Shown: positions 16,916 through 24,893 of the stretch, one piece after another
Numbering within the stretch: the stretch's first letter is position 1
Layout: each line of letters starts with the position of its first letter
Assembly: GCA_905214995.1 (NCBI GenBank)
Contig: CAJMOT010000001.1
Location: forward strand, 1 to 59,140
Origin: an uncultured bacterium
Lineage (GTDB): Bacteria; Verrucomicrobiota; Verrucomicrobiia; Opitutales; Intestinicryptomonadaceae
DNA: 59,140 nt
Direction of reading: 5' to 3'
Notes under the pieces: generated by a model
Told to the model about the DNA's origin: nothing
What the model saw: only the letters and a program-made list of their open reading frames with translations
Databases searched by the model: none
Position numbers and translations under genes: made by a program

Positions 16916-18571
16916 ATGAAGTTTTTGGTCAATTTGGCGGTATCGGCGGCGAGGATAGGCGTCGGGGCGGCGCTTTTGATTTTGGCGGCGGGGATACCCG
17001 CGTATTTTTTTGAGTGCGACCGCCGGACGGTCGCCGCCGCGGGGGAAGGGACGCCTTCTCCCCTCGATATAGCCGGAATTTATCTCGACGCCTCCAAGAT
17101 TTCCACCGCCTCCCTCATCGCGAAAGAGTCGGGGACCTTCGGCGAGATTTCCGGAGCCGTTGAAAAGCAGTATTCCGCGCACCCGCAGTGGGTTGCGGCG
17201 GGCGGCAAGGAGCCGTTTTTCGAGGCGTATTATTCGAGCGTTCCCGAGACGCCCGCGCGGATGTCCCCCGCGCCGCTGTATTCGGTGCTTGCCGCTTCCG
17301 ACAGCCGCAAAAAATTGCTCGATTTTCTCGCCCAGGCGGACAGCGGGCTCGTCAAAAAGTTCATATCAATGCGCGGCATGAATCCCGCCATATTCCCGCC
17401 CGTCTATTCGTCGGCTGGCGCCCCGCTCGAGGCCGCCCTTCTGATCAACGCGCTGATGGCGCAGACGGGCGACTTCGACAGAAGATTTTTGCTCGACATC
17501 GCCTCCATTATGGAGCTCTCCGAAAAGTCGCCGGAGAAGAAAGAGGAATTCGAGAAATACTGCCTCGCGACCCTCGCGTTTGCGAAGGGCTACGATTGGA
17601 CGATAGTAAGGTCGATTTTCTCGCATTTTTCCTCCGCGGGCGAGGCATACGGGTTTGCAAGGGTCTACGAGTCCGCCCCCACGCGCGACTATAAAAACGT
17701 CCTGCTGGCGGGAATGTTCGAGTGCGGCAGCCCGTCGATGTGCTCGCGGTATCTCGACGGCGCGGACCCGCGCAGGTGGGAGGATTTCCGGTACGCCTTT
17801 TTGCATGGGGAGGGAGCGCTCGCGTTTCTGCTCGAATCGGGTTCGCCGATATATTCAGACTCGGCATTTGCGCGCTTTTTGTCTCCGATTTGCTCGCCGA
17901 TAAAGGAGGCTCTCGCGCCCTATGCCGCGAAATTTCCGGCGGCGGCGCTTTCCGCCAAGGTTGCGCTCGCGGTTATCGGCGGATATTTTTTCATCCGCGG
18001 GTTATTGAGGATTTTCCGGCCGGAGCGCGACACCCCAAGCTGGCATTCTCCGCTCGCGCTGGCGCGCGGGCTCTTGGAGGCGCTCGCAGTGGCGTTGGCG
18101 TTTTTCCTGCTCGCGGAGCCGAACGCCTTTGCCGCAAATTCGGTTGAAAACGCGCCGGCGCCGGAGTTAAAGTTTGCATTTGAAAAAGCAATCAACACCA
18201 TAGGAGAGGAAACCATGAATTTTGAAACCGATACGGCAACGATAGCGGCGGTGGCGCTGTTTTTTGTGTTGCAGCTGACGGTCTACGTCTTCTGCCTGAT
18301 ACGCCTTTCTATGATAAAGCGAATAAAGGTCCCCGCGAAGCTCAAAATGCAGCTGCTCGAAAACGAGGAGACGCTTTTCGACCTCGGGCTCTACATAGGC
18401 TTGGGGGGGACGGTGTTTTCGCTCATACTGCTTACGATGGGTATCGTGACGGCGAGCCTCATGGCCGCCTACGCCTCGACGCTCTTCGGAATTCTCTTTA
18501 CCGCCCTCGTCAAGACGATGCACGTTAGGCGCTACAAGCGCAGGCTGCTTTTGGAGGCGGCGAACGAATAG
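16916..18571 (+). CDS. Multi-spanning membrane protein with ExbB/MotA-like C-terminus
   Basis: A 551-residue protein I cannot name. There is an N-terminal signal-anchor helix (residues about 5-32), then a roughly 310-residue soluble, helix-rich region facing the periplasm with repeat-like helical hairpins and a CGSPSMC pair of cysteines, then hydrophobic helices near 345-365 and 385-405, a FETDTATIAAVALFFVLQL helix, and a final pair of helices. The last part (LGLYIGLGGTVFSLILLTMG, then the ASLMAAYASTLFGILFTALV stretch) resembles the TM2-TM3 pore helices of MotA/TolQ/ExbB, where a GLLGTV-type turn precedes a Thr/Ala-rich helix. That relation is inferred from pattern only. A GAGGGGG Shine-Dalgarno precedes the ATG, and lpxA starts 4 nt after the stop. 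Confidence 0.75.
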   Translation: MKFLVNLAVSAARIGVGAALLILAAGIPAYFFECDRRTVAAAGEGTPSPLDIAGIYLDASKISTASLIAKESGTFGEISGAVEKQYSAHPQWVAAGGKEPFFEAYYSSVPETPARMSPAPLYSVLAASDSRKKLLDFLAQADSGLVKKFISMRGMNPAIFPPVYSSAGAPLEAALLINALMAQTGDFDRRFLLDIASIMELSEKSPEKKEEFEKYCLATLAFAKGYDWTIVRSIFSHFSSAGEAYGFARVYESAPTRDYKNVLLAGMFECGSPSMCSRYLDGADPRRWEDFRYAFLHGEGALAFLLESGSPIYSDSAFARFLSPICSPIKEALAPYAAKFPAAALSAKVALAVIGGYFFIRGLLRIFRPERDTPSWHSPLALARGLLEALAVALAFFLLAEPNAFAANSVENAPAPELKFAFEKAINTIGEETMNFETDTATIAAVALFFVLQLTVYVFCLIRLSMIKRIKVPAKLKMQLLENEETLFDLGLYIGLGGTVFSLILLTMGIVTASLMAAYASTLFGILFTALVKTMHVRRYKRRLLLEAANE

Positions 18572-18575
18572 GCTT

Positions 18576-19364
18576 ATGATACACCCCACCGCGATTGTCC
18601 CCACGTCCGCAAAGCTCGGGCAAAACGTTGAAATAGGCGCGTACGCCGTCCTCGAGGACGGCGTTGAAATTGGCGACAACTCTTCAATAGAGGCGCACGC
18701 CCACATAAAGGGCGGCGCGCGCATAGGACGCGGCTGTTCGGTGGGCTCGTTCGCCACGATTTCCGGAGACCCGCAGGATTTGCACTTCGACAGGGCTACG
18801 GTTTCCTTTGCCGAAATCGGCGACGGCACTGTCGTGCGCGAAGGGGCGACCGTCCACAGGGCGACGGCGGCCGGGGGGGCCACGAAAGTCGGAAAAAACT
18901 GCCTGCTAATGGCAAATTCCCACATAGGCCACGACTGCGTTGTCGGCGACCGCTGCATTTTGGCGCCCTTCTGCGCGCTCGGCGGATTTGTCCGAATGGG
19001 CGACGACGTGTTCGCCAGCGGCGGCGTGATGCTGCACCAGAAAATTCGCGTGGGCGACGGGGTGATGATAAGCGGGGTTTCGGCGTTTTCGGCGGACATT
19101 CCCCCGTACGTCAACGCCCATAAGCGCAACACGGTCGCGGGCATAAACCTGATAGGAATGCGCCGCAGAAACACTCCACCGGCGGCGGTCGCGGAGGTCA
19201 AGCGTCTCTATATGGCGGTTTACGCGGGCGGCGTCTGCGCCGAAAACGCCGGAAAACTCCTGGCGCAAAAGGCGTATTCTACCCCTGAAGGGGAAAATTT
19301 TTTGAGGTTTTTTGCGGAGCCCGGCAGACACTACATACACCTCGATCGCGAAAAACGCAGATAG
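18576..19364 (+). CDS. lpxA: Acyl-ACP--UDP-N-acetylglucosamine O-acyltransferase
   Basis: First enzyme of lipid A synthesis; 262 residues of left-handed parallel beta-helix built from hexapeptide repeats (IHPTAIV, VEIGAYAV, VGSFATI). The catalytic His is in NSHIGHDC (His119, equivalent to E. coli His125), and the C-terminal helices are present. It indicates an LPS-type outer membrane. It follows the 16916 gene by 4 nt and is followed by pdxA after 6 nt, so the three are cotranscribed. The usual lpxD-fabZ neighbours are absent. Confidence 0.95.
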   Translation: MIHPTAIVPTSAKLGQNVEIGAYAVLEDGVEIGDNSSIEAHAHIKGGARIGRGCSVGSFATISGDPQDLHFDRATVSFAEIGDGTVVREGATVHRATAAGGATKVGKNCLLMANSHIGHDCVVGDRCILAPFCALGGFVRMGDDVFASGGVMLHQKIRVGDGVMISGVSAFSADIPPYVNAHKRNTVAGINLIGMRRRNTPPAAVAEVKRLYMAVYAGGVCAENAGKLLAQKAYSTPEGENFLRFFAEPGRHYIHLDREKRR

Positions 19365-19370
19365 GCTGAG

Positions 19371-20294
19371 ATGGGGCTTTCCGGAAAAAAAATCGCCATA
19401 ACCGTCGGCGACCCCGCGGGGGTCGGGCCCGACGTGATAGCGGCGTGGGCGAAATCGGCGCCCAAACGGCTTTTGGAGCGCGCGGAGGTTTTGGCTCATG
19501 CGGATTTTCTCGACAGCCTCCCCGCCGAACTCGGGAAGCGGCCGATAGGCCCTGCGGATTTTCGGGCGAAGGCGGGCGAGCCCTCCGCTGCAGGGTGCGA
19601 AGTGGCGGCTCTCGCGCTCGAAGGCGCCGCCGCGGGGTGCCCGGAGGGGCGTTATTCCGCAGTCGTGACGGCTCCGATTTCAAAATTTGAAATGCGCAAA
19701 ATAGGCTTCGACTTCCCCGGGCAGACGGAATTTTTTGCGGCGCGCTGGGGAGGGGAGCCCGTCATGTGCTTTGCGGGGGGAGAGCTTTTGGTGTCGCTTG
19801 CCACGTGGCACGAGCCCCTTTCGAAAGTCCCGTCGCTTCTCGGCTTCGGGCGCATATCGAGGGCGGTGGAGGCGGCGGCGGAGCTCGCGCGCAGACTCAG
19901 GGGGGCTGACGCGCCGAGAATCGCCGTATGCGGGCTGAACCCGCACGCGGGCGAGGACGGGCTTATGGGCAGGGAGGAAATCGACGTCATCGACCCGATT
20001 CTGAACGCGCTTCGCGAAAAATACCCGAATTTGTCGCGCACCTTGCCGCCCGACACGGTTTTCGCCAGAATGAGGCGCGGGGAATTTGACGCGGTTGCGT
20101 CCATGTACCACGACCAAGCTCTCGCGCCCCTCAAAACCCTCGAATTCGACAGGGCCGTCAATATTTCGATGAACCTTCCGTTCGTCCGCACGAGCCCCGA
20201 CCACGGCACCGGATATTCGATAGCGGGCACGGGAGCCGCCGACTGCTCGAGCTTTTCGAACGCCGTCGATTTGGCGTTGAAACTTTGCCGGTAG
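19371..20294 (+). CDS. pdxA: 4-hydroxythreonine-4-phosphate dehydrogenase
   Basis: PdxA acts in the DXP-dependent pyridoxal 5'-phosphate pathway. 307 residues with TVGDPAGVGPDV at the N-terminus, VVTAPISK, metal-ligand His residues in LATWHEPLSKVP and YHDQALAPLK, and the SPDHGTGYSIAG signature. Length is slightly below the usual 320-340. PLP made by this route would serve the class V aminotransferase at 56986. Confidence 0.95.
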   Translation: MGLSGKKIAITVGDPAGVGPDVIAAWAKSAPKRLLERAEVLAHADFLDSLPAELGKRPIGPADFRAKAGEPSAAGCEVAALALEGAAAGCPEGRYSAVVTAPISKFEMRKIGFDFPGQTEFFAARWGGEPVMCFAGGELLVSLATWHEPLSKVPSLLGFGRISRAVEAAAELARRLRGADAPRIAVCGLNPHAGEDGLMGREEIDVIDPILNALREKYPNLSRTLPPDTVFARMRRGEFDAVASMYHDQALAPLKTLEFDRAVNISMNLPFVRTSPDHGTGYSIAGTGAADCSSFSNAVDLALKLCR

Positions 20295-20324
20295 CCTTTT
20301 TGTCTTTCCCGGGCGGCAAATTGC

Positions 20325-20355
20325 TTGACGCGCCCGCCGATTGGCCCATTATAAA
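20325..20355 (+). promoter_or_regulatory. Promoter of tig
   Basis: TTGACG (20325-20330) and an ATTATAAA patch (TTATAA at 20349-20354, 18-nt spacer). It is followed by an untranslated leader of about 60 nt to the trigger factor ATG. It separates the tig-clp block from the lpxA-pdxA operon. Confidence 0.55.
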
Positions 20356-20422
20356 CGGCCTTTTACAGACAAACTTTCGCGTTCGTCCGCAGCGCGCCGG
20401 GACGCCGAAACGCCTTTAAATT

Positions 20423-21742
20423 ATGAATACGAAAATTGAAAATATCAGCGATACGAGAAAGAAGATAACCGTGGCCTTCGCCCCCGAGCAGGTCGAGGAA
20501 GAAAAGGGAAAGACTGTTGCGGATTTCGTGCGCAACGCAAAAATTCCCGGATTCAGGCCCGGGAAGGCTCCCAAGTCCATGGTTGAAAAGCTCTACTCCG
20601 ACGCGATAAAAGACCAGCTCGAACGCTCGCTCACAAGCAGGGCTGTCGAAGACATCAACTCCATCAAGGATTTCGACCTGTACGCCGTAGTGGACATCAA
20701 GCGCGAGGAAAAGGACGGCGGATTCGAGCTCGAATTCACCGCCGACGTCTATCCCGAAGTGAAGCTTCCCGAATCGCTCGAAACAAAGGTGGAGCTCGAG
20801 CCCGCCGAGGCGTCCGACGCGGAGGTTGACAACGCCGTCGAATACTACCGCAACCAGCGCGCCAAGTACGAGGAAGTCGACCGCGAAATCAGGAAGGGCG
20901 ATTTTGTGCGCCTATCCTACAAGGGAACCGTTGACGGCGCGCCCGTCTCCGAAATCGAGACGTCGCTTCCGATTTTTGCCGAGCAGAAATCCACTTGGGA
21001 GGAGGCCGGCAACGAAAACGCCCCGGGCGTGCAGGGCGTGGTGCAGGGCATCGTCGGAATGAAAAAGGGCGAAAAGAAAACCCTCTCCCACGAATTCCCC
21101 AAGGAATTTCCAAACGAAAAGCTCGCCGGCAAAAAGGCCGACTACGAAGTCGAAATTTTTGAAGTGCGCGAAAAGAAGCTTCCCGAGCTCGACGCCGAAT
21201 TTTTCAAGGCGTTCGAGGTCGACTCTCTCGACGCCCTCAAAAACAAGGTGCGCGAAAGCATAATCAACGAAAAGAAGAGCAACAACGAAATCCTCAAAAG
21301 GCAGTTCGCGGTGGAGCAGCTGATGGGCAAGTCCGAGTTCGCACTGCCCGAAAGCGCGCTCGAGGACGAGCGGCAGTCGATTCTCGAAGAGATGATGATG
21401 CGCTTCATGTCGTCCGGCGCCTCCCGCGAGGACATCGAAAAGAACAAGGAGGCCCTCTTCGACAGCGCGGGCAAGGAGGCCGAGGGGCGCGCCAAAATGC
21501 GCATATTCCTCAACCGCGTAGCCAAGGCAAACGACCTCAAAATAGACAATGAGGACATGAGCCGCATGCTCTGGCAGGAGGCAATGCGCACGCACACAAA
21601 GCCCGAAGAGCTCATAAAGCAGCTCCGCAAGGATCCCGCGCGCGCCAACCGCCTGCGCTCCGACGCCCTCCTCCAAAAGGCAATCAACTTCATCGCCGAA
21701 AAGGCGAAAGTCGAGACTAAAGCCGCGGAAGCCGCCAAGTAG
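20423..21742 (+). CDS. tig: Trigger factor
   Basis: Ribosome-associated chaperone and prolyl isomerase, 439 residues. The N-terminal domain carries the ribosome-docking loop GFRPGKAP, which contacts L23 at the exit tunnel. A PPIase (FKBP-like) domain follows (about 150-240: GDFVRLSYKGTVDG to GKKADYEVEIFEV). The rest is the helical arms and body, very rich in Lys and Glu. No clear Shine-Dalgarno is seen. The standard order tig-clpP-clpX is kept, but a strong terminator separates tig from clpP. Confidence 0.96.
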   Translation: MNTKIENISDTRKKITVAFAPEQVEEEKGKTVADFVRNAKIPGFRPGKAPKSMVEKLYSDAIKDQLERSLTSRAVEDINSIKDFDLYAVVDIKREEKDGGFELEFTADVYPEVKLPESLETKVELEPAEASDAEVDNAVEYYRNQRAKYEEVDREIRKGDFVRLSYKGTVDGAPVSEIETSLPIFAEQKSTWEEAGNENAPGVQGVVQGIVGMKKGEKKTLSHEFPKEFPNEKLAGKKADYEVEIFEVREKKLPELDAEFFKAFEVDSLDALKNKVRESIINEKKSNNEILKRQFAVEQLMGKSEFALPESALEDERQSILEEMMMRFMSSGASREDIEKNKEALFDSAGKEAEGRAKMRIFLNRVAKANDLKIDNEDMSRMLWQEAMRTHTKPEELIKQLRKDPARANRLRSDALLQKAINFIAEKAKVETKAAEAAK

Positions 21743-21754
21743 CCGCTTTTGACG

Positions 21755-21788
21755 CTCCGCGCCTTTTGCCGGCGCGGAGTTTTGTTTT
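21755..21788 (+). terminator. Intrinsic terminator of tig
   Basis: Perfect 9-bp GC stem (21755-21763 with 21771-21779), 7-nt loop, then TTTTGTTTTT. It starts 12 nt past the tig stop. Confidence 0.88.
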
Positions 21789-22091
21789 TCCGGGTTTCCC
21801 GCGGCCTGAATACGCGCCATGCCGGGAGATTCGCAAAAGCGGGGCCGCGCCATGCCGCGCGGCGGCGCGTTTTATGGCGGAAGGTTAGCCGCGGCGGGAG
21901 GATTTCCGGCGTCTTTTCCCGTCTTGGCGCAAGGGCGCTCCGGACGGGCGCGTGCGCAAGATTTTTTGTTGAGTTTATCACGGGAATTTTGTTGTTTTAT
22001 AAAAAGCCGGCAAAGCCGATATTTTACCAACCGGATAATGTCATTCCGCCGCCGCTGCGGATTCGGGCGGCAAAACAATAGAAATCATACC
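21789..22091 (+). other. Intergenic tig-clpP leader region
   Basis: About 300 bp without a credible gene. The first half is GC-rich and featureless; the second half (21955-22040) is AT-rich with TTTATAAAAAG near 21997-22007, the likely location of the clpP promoter, although no convincing -35 is positioned for it. ORFs across it are only upstream extensions of clpP. Confidence 0.45.
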
Positions 22092-22688
22092 ATGGGAGAA
22101 TATTACATTCCTACAGTTTTCGAACGCGACGGCAGAACCGAGAGGTCGTGGGACGTTTATTCGCGCCTCCTCAAAGACCGCATCGTATTTATCGGCACCC
22201 CCATAACGGACGGGGTCGCCAACGCCGTGATAGCGCAGCTTCTCTTCCTCCAAATGGAGGACGCCAAGAAGGACGTCCACATTTACATAAACAGCCCCGG
22301 GGGGTCGCTGACCGCGGGCATGGCTATTTACGACACCATGAACTTTTTGCACTGCGATGTCGTGACGTATTGCGTCGGGCAGGCTGCGAGCATGGCGACG
22401 ATTCTCCTGGCGGCGGGCGCCAAGGGCAAGCGGTATTCTCTGCCGAATTCGCGCGTGATGATACACCAGCCTTACGGCGGCGCTACTGGGCAGGCGCGCG
22501 ACGTCTCCATAGCCGCAAACGAAATCCTGCGCTGGCGCTCCAAAATCAACGAAATTCTTTCAAAGACCACCGGTAAGCCGGTCGCCCAAATCGAAAAGGA
22601 TTCCGACCGCGACTTCTACATGACCGCCGAAGAGGCCCTCAAATACGGAATAGTTGACAAGGTCATAGAGAGCAAGCGCGACGTTTAA
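22092..22688 (+). CDS. clpP: ATP-dependent Clp protease proteolytic subunit
   Basis: Serine peptidase forming the tetradecameric ClpP barrel; 198 residues. Catalytic Ser100 is in YCVGQAASMATILLAAG and His125 in SRVMIHQPYGG; the catalytic Asp lies in the EKDSDRD segment. INSPGGSLTAGM forms the oxyanion region. ATG 22092 gives the normal N-terminal loop (MGEYYIPTVFERDGR); the longer frame from 21819 runs through the untranslated leader. clpX starts 1 nt after the stop. Confidence 0.96.
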   Translation: MGEYYIPTVFERDGRTERSWDVYSRLLKDRIVFIGTPITDGVANAVIAQLLFLQMEDAKKDVHIYINSPGGSLTAGMAIYDTMNFLHCDVVTYCVGQAASMATILLAAGAKGKRYSLPNSRVMIHQPYGGATGQARDVSIAANEILRWRSKINEILSKTTGKPVAQIEKDSDRDFYMTAEEALKYGIVDKVIESKRDV

Positions 22689-22689
22689 G

Positions 22690-23928
22690 ATGGCAAAAGA
22701 CTTCCAGACTTGCAGCTTTTGCGGGCGTTCTGCCCGCGAAGTCGGCACGCTCGTGGCGGGCGCGAACGGCTCATTTATCTGCCCCGCTTGCGTGGAGACC
22801 CTCCACAACGCCTTTGAGTTGCGCGACATGGAGGACAGGGCCAAGCGCATGGACGCGATGCTCGACTTCGACATGAAAACCCCGTCGCAGCTCAAGCGCG
22901 GTCTGGACGAGTACGTCGTTGGGCAGGAGGACGCCAAGAAGATTCTGAGCGTGGCTGTCTACAACCATTACAAGCGCCTTCGCTCCGAGATGCTCGGCTC
23001 GGGCGGCTCCGAATATCCGGACGTGGAAATCGAGAAGAGCAACGTCCTTCTGATCGGACCGACTGGCAGCGGCAAGACGTATCTTGCGCGCACGCTCGCA
23101 AAAATGCTCAACGTGCCCTTCGCAATAGGCGACGCCACTACCGTCACCGAGGCCGGATACGTCGGCGAAGACGTGGAAAATCTCGTACTCAATCTCGTGA
23201 GGGCGGCGGACTACAATATCGAGCGCGCGCAGTGCGGCATAGTCTACATAGACGAAATCGACAAGATCTGCCGCAAGAACGAAAACGTCTCCATCACGCG
23301 CGACGTCGGCGGCGAGGGCGTGCAGCAGGCGCTTTTGAAAATTCTCGAGGGGACGATCTGCAACATTCCGCCGAAGGGCGGGCGCAAGCATCCGGACCAG
23401 CAGTATCTGCGCGTCGACACCCGCAACATTCTCTTCATATGCGGGGGCGCGTTCGTCGGGCTCGACAAAATTATCGCGCGGCGCACGGAGTCCAAGGTTC
23501 TCGGGTTCAACTCCGCCGCCTCTTCCGACCCGAAGTCGGAGGCGGAAATCCTCTCCAAAGTCCAGCCGGAAGACCTCGTGAAATTCGGGTTCATTCCGGA
23601 GTTCATAGGCCGCCTTCCCGTGGTGTGCTCGCTCGCGGGGCTGTCGGAGGCGGATCTGGTGCGGATACTCACCGCAACAAAGAACTCGCTCGTCAAGCAG
23701 TACTCCAAGCTTCTTTCTTTCGACGGCGCGAAGCTCCGGTTTACGGACGGCGCGATAGAGGCGATCGCGCGCAAGGCGATCGAATTCGGCACCGGCGCGC
23801 GGGCATTGCGCTCCATCATGGAGGGCGTAATGCTCGACGTAATGTACGGGCTGCCCGACAAAAAGGAGAAGGGAGAGGTCGTCATAGACGAGTCGCGCGT
23901 GGATTCAATCTCCCAAAAGGCGTCTTGA
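22690..23928 (+). CDS. clpX: ATP-dependent Clp protease ATP-binding subunit ClpX
   Basis: AAA+ unfoldase that feeds substrates to ClpP; 412 residues. The N-terminal zinc-binding domain has CSFCG and CPAC; then come Walker A GPTGSGKT, pore loop GYVGED, Walker B IVYIDEIDKI, and RDVGGEGVQQALLKILEGT. The ClpP-docking loop, usually IGF, reads LGF here (KVLGFNS), a conservative change. It forms a tight clpP-clpX operon. Confidence 0.97.
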   Translation: MAKDFQTCSFCGRSAREVGTLVAGANGSFICPACVETLHNAFELRDMEDRAKRMDAMLDFDMKTPSQLKRGLDEYVVGQEDAKKILSVAVYNHYKRLRSEMLGSGGSEYPDVEIEKSNVLLIGPTGSGKTYLARTLAKMLNVPFAIGDATTVTEAGYVGEDVENLVLNLVRAADYNIERAQCGIVYIDEIDKICRKNENVSITRDVGGEGVQQALLKILEGTICNIPPKGGRKHPDQQYLRVDTRNILFICGGAFVGLDKIIARRTESKVLGFNSAASSDPKSEAEILSKVQPEDLVKFGFIPEFIGRLPVVCSLAGLSEADLVRILTATKNSLVKQYSKLLSFDGAKLRFTDGAIEAIARKAIEFGTGARALRSIMEGVMLDVMYGLPDKKEKGEVVIDESRVDSISQKAS

Positions 23929-24011
23929 GCCGTCGCCGGTTCGGGAGTTTTTTGCGCGGCGCCAAGCGAATATGCTTGCGCCGTTTTTCATTTTGACGAT
24001 ATTGGGAAACA

Positions 24012-24575
24012 ATGACACGCAACCCCAAAAGAGCCGCATCTTATCCCAATTTGTACCTGTTGGGCTTTATGGGCACGGGCAAGTCGTCCGTGGGCAGGAA
24101 AATCGCGGCGCGGCTCGGAATGAGGTTTCTGGATTCCGACGCGGAAATCGAAAAGTCCGCCGGCATGGAGATAAAAGACATTTTCGCCAAGTTCGGGGAG
24201 GAGAAATTCCGCGAGATGGAGCGCAAATTCATAGAGTCGGGGCATCCCGACAGCGGGTGCGTCGTCTCGTGCGGCGGCGGGCTGTGCTGCCGCGACGGAA
24301 TGCCGGAGCTCGTCAGGGGCAGGGGCGTTTGCGTAGTCCTGTTTTCGACGCCGGAGGAAATTTGCGAAAGGGTTTCAAAGAGCGACAAAAGGCCGCTCAT
24401 GAACGTAGAAAACCCCATACTCAGGATAAGGGAGCTCCTGGCGCTCCGCACGCCCTATTATATGCGCAGCGGCATAGCCATAGCCGCCGACAAAAACATA
24501 AAAAGTACGGTCGAGCACGTCGAGCGCATTTACCGCGCCTGCCTGCGCAGGCGCCGCGCGCGCGAACAGTCGTAG
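24012..24575 (+). CDS. aroK: Shikimate kinase
   Basis: Phosphorylates shikimate at the 3-OH in the chorismate pathway. 187 residues with Walker A GFMGTGKSS, substrate-binding DSD (FLDSDAEIE), the GEEKFREME segment with the shikimate-contacting Arg, GGG (VSCGGGLCC) and the lid Arg in KSDKRPLM. About 80 nt after clpX and ended by its own terminator, so it may share the clpPX transcript. Confidence 0.93.
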   Translation: MTRNPKRAASYPNLYLLGFMGTGKSSVGRKIAARLGMRFLDSDAEIEKSAGMEIKDIFAKFGEEKFREMERKFIESGHPDSGCVVSCGGGLCCRDGMPELVRGRGVCVVLFSTPEEICERVSKSDKRPLMNVENPILRIRELLALRTPYYMRSGIAIAADKNIKSTVEHVERIYRACLRRRRAREQS

Positions 24576-24597
24576 AGGCGTTGGGTTTTGCGAATTG

Positions 24598-24626
24598 CGC
24601 CGCCCTTTGCGGGGCGGCGTTTTTTT
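24598..24626 (+). terminator. Intrinsic terminator of aroK
   Basis: Perfect 8-bp GC stem CGCCGCCC/GGGCGGCG (24598-24605 with 24612-24619), 6-nt loop, then seven T residues. It is 23 nt after the aroK stop. Confidence 0.85.
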
Positions 24627-24796
24627 GCTCCGAATTTCCGCCTTGGAATCTTTGCAGAGGGTTTGTTGCGCCCGCGGGATTCGCGGTAGTTAAACGGAAA
24701 AGCGCGGAGAGATGCGCGGCGGAAAATTGGAAAATGGGAATAAAATGTCTGCGGGAAAATCCCAAGATTTACGACACCAGCTTTTATTGCATTTAA

Positions 24797-24890
24797 GGGA
24801 ATTTCGCCGGCGAAGGAGGCGTTCGCCGTTCACGGGAGGTCAACGCGCCCTATTCGGCGAACGCGCCGGAGGGCCGCCAGCTGCGGCGCG
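24797..24890 (+). pseudogene. Relic of a paralogue of the large glycoside hydrolase gene
   Basis: This roughly 95-bp piece matches the interior of the glycosidase gene at 31196-31296 on the same strand. The first block (24797-24841) agrees at 39 of 45 bases and still encodes PAKEAF and GRS. The second (24848-24890) agrees at 42 of 43 bases and encodes PYSANAPEGRQL. Between the blocks, 13 bases of the intact gene are replaced by 6 here, a 7-base shortening that shifts the frame. Outside this patch the similarity fades, and the match ends 3 bp from the stop of the convergent protease gene. The 24627-24796 bases between the aroK terminator and this relic show nothing else recognisable. Confidence 0.6.
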
Positions 24891-24893
24891 TCC

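Noticed and set aside
22690..23928. LGF instead of IGF loop in ClpX as a sign of lost ClpP binding
   Set aside because: The change is conservative and clpP is intact and adjacent, so it does not suggest uncoupling.
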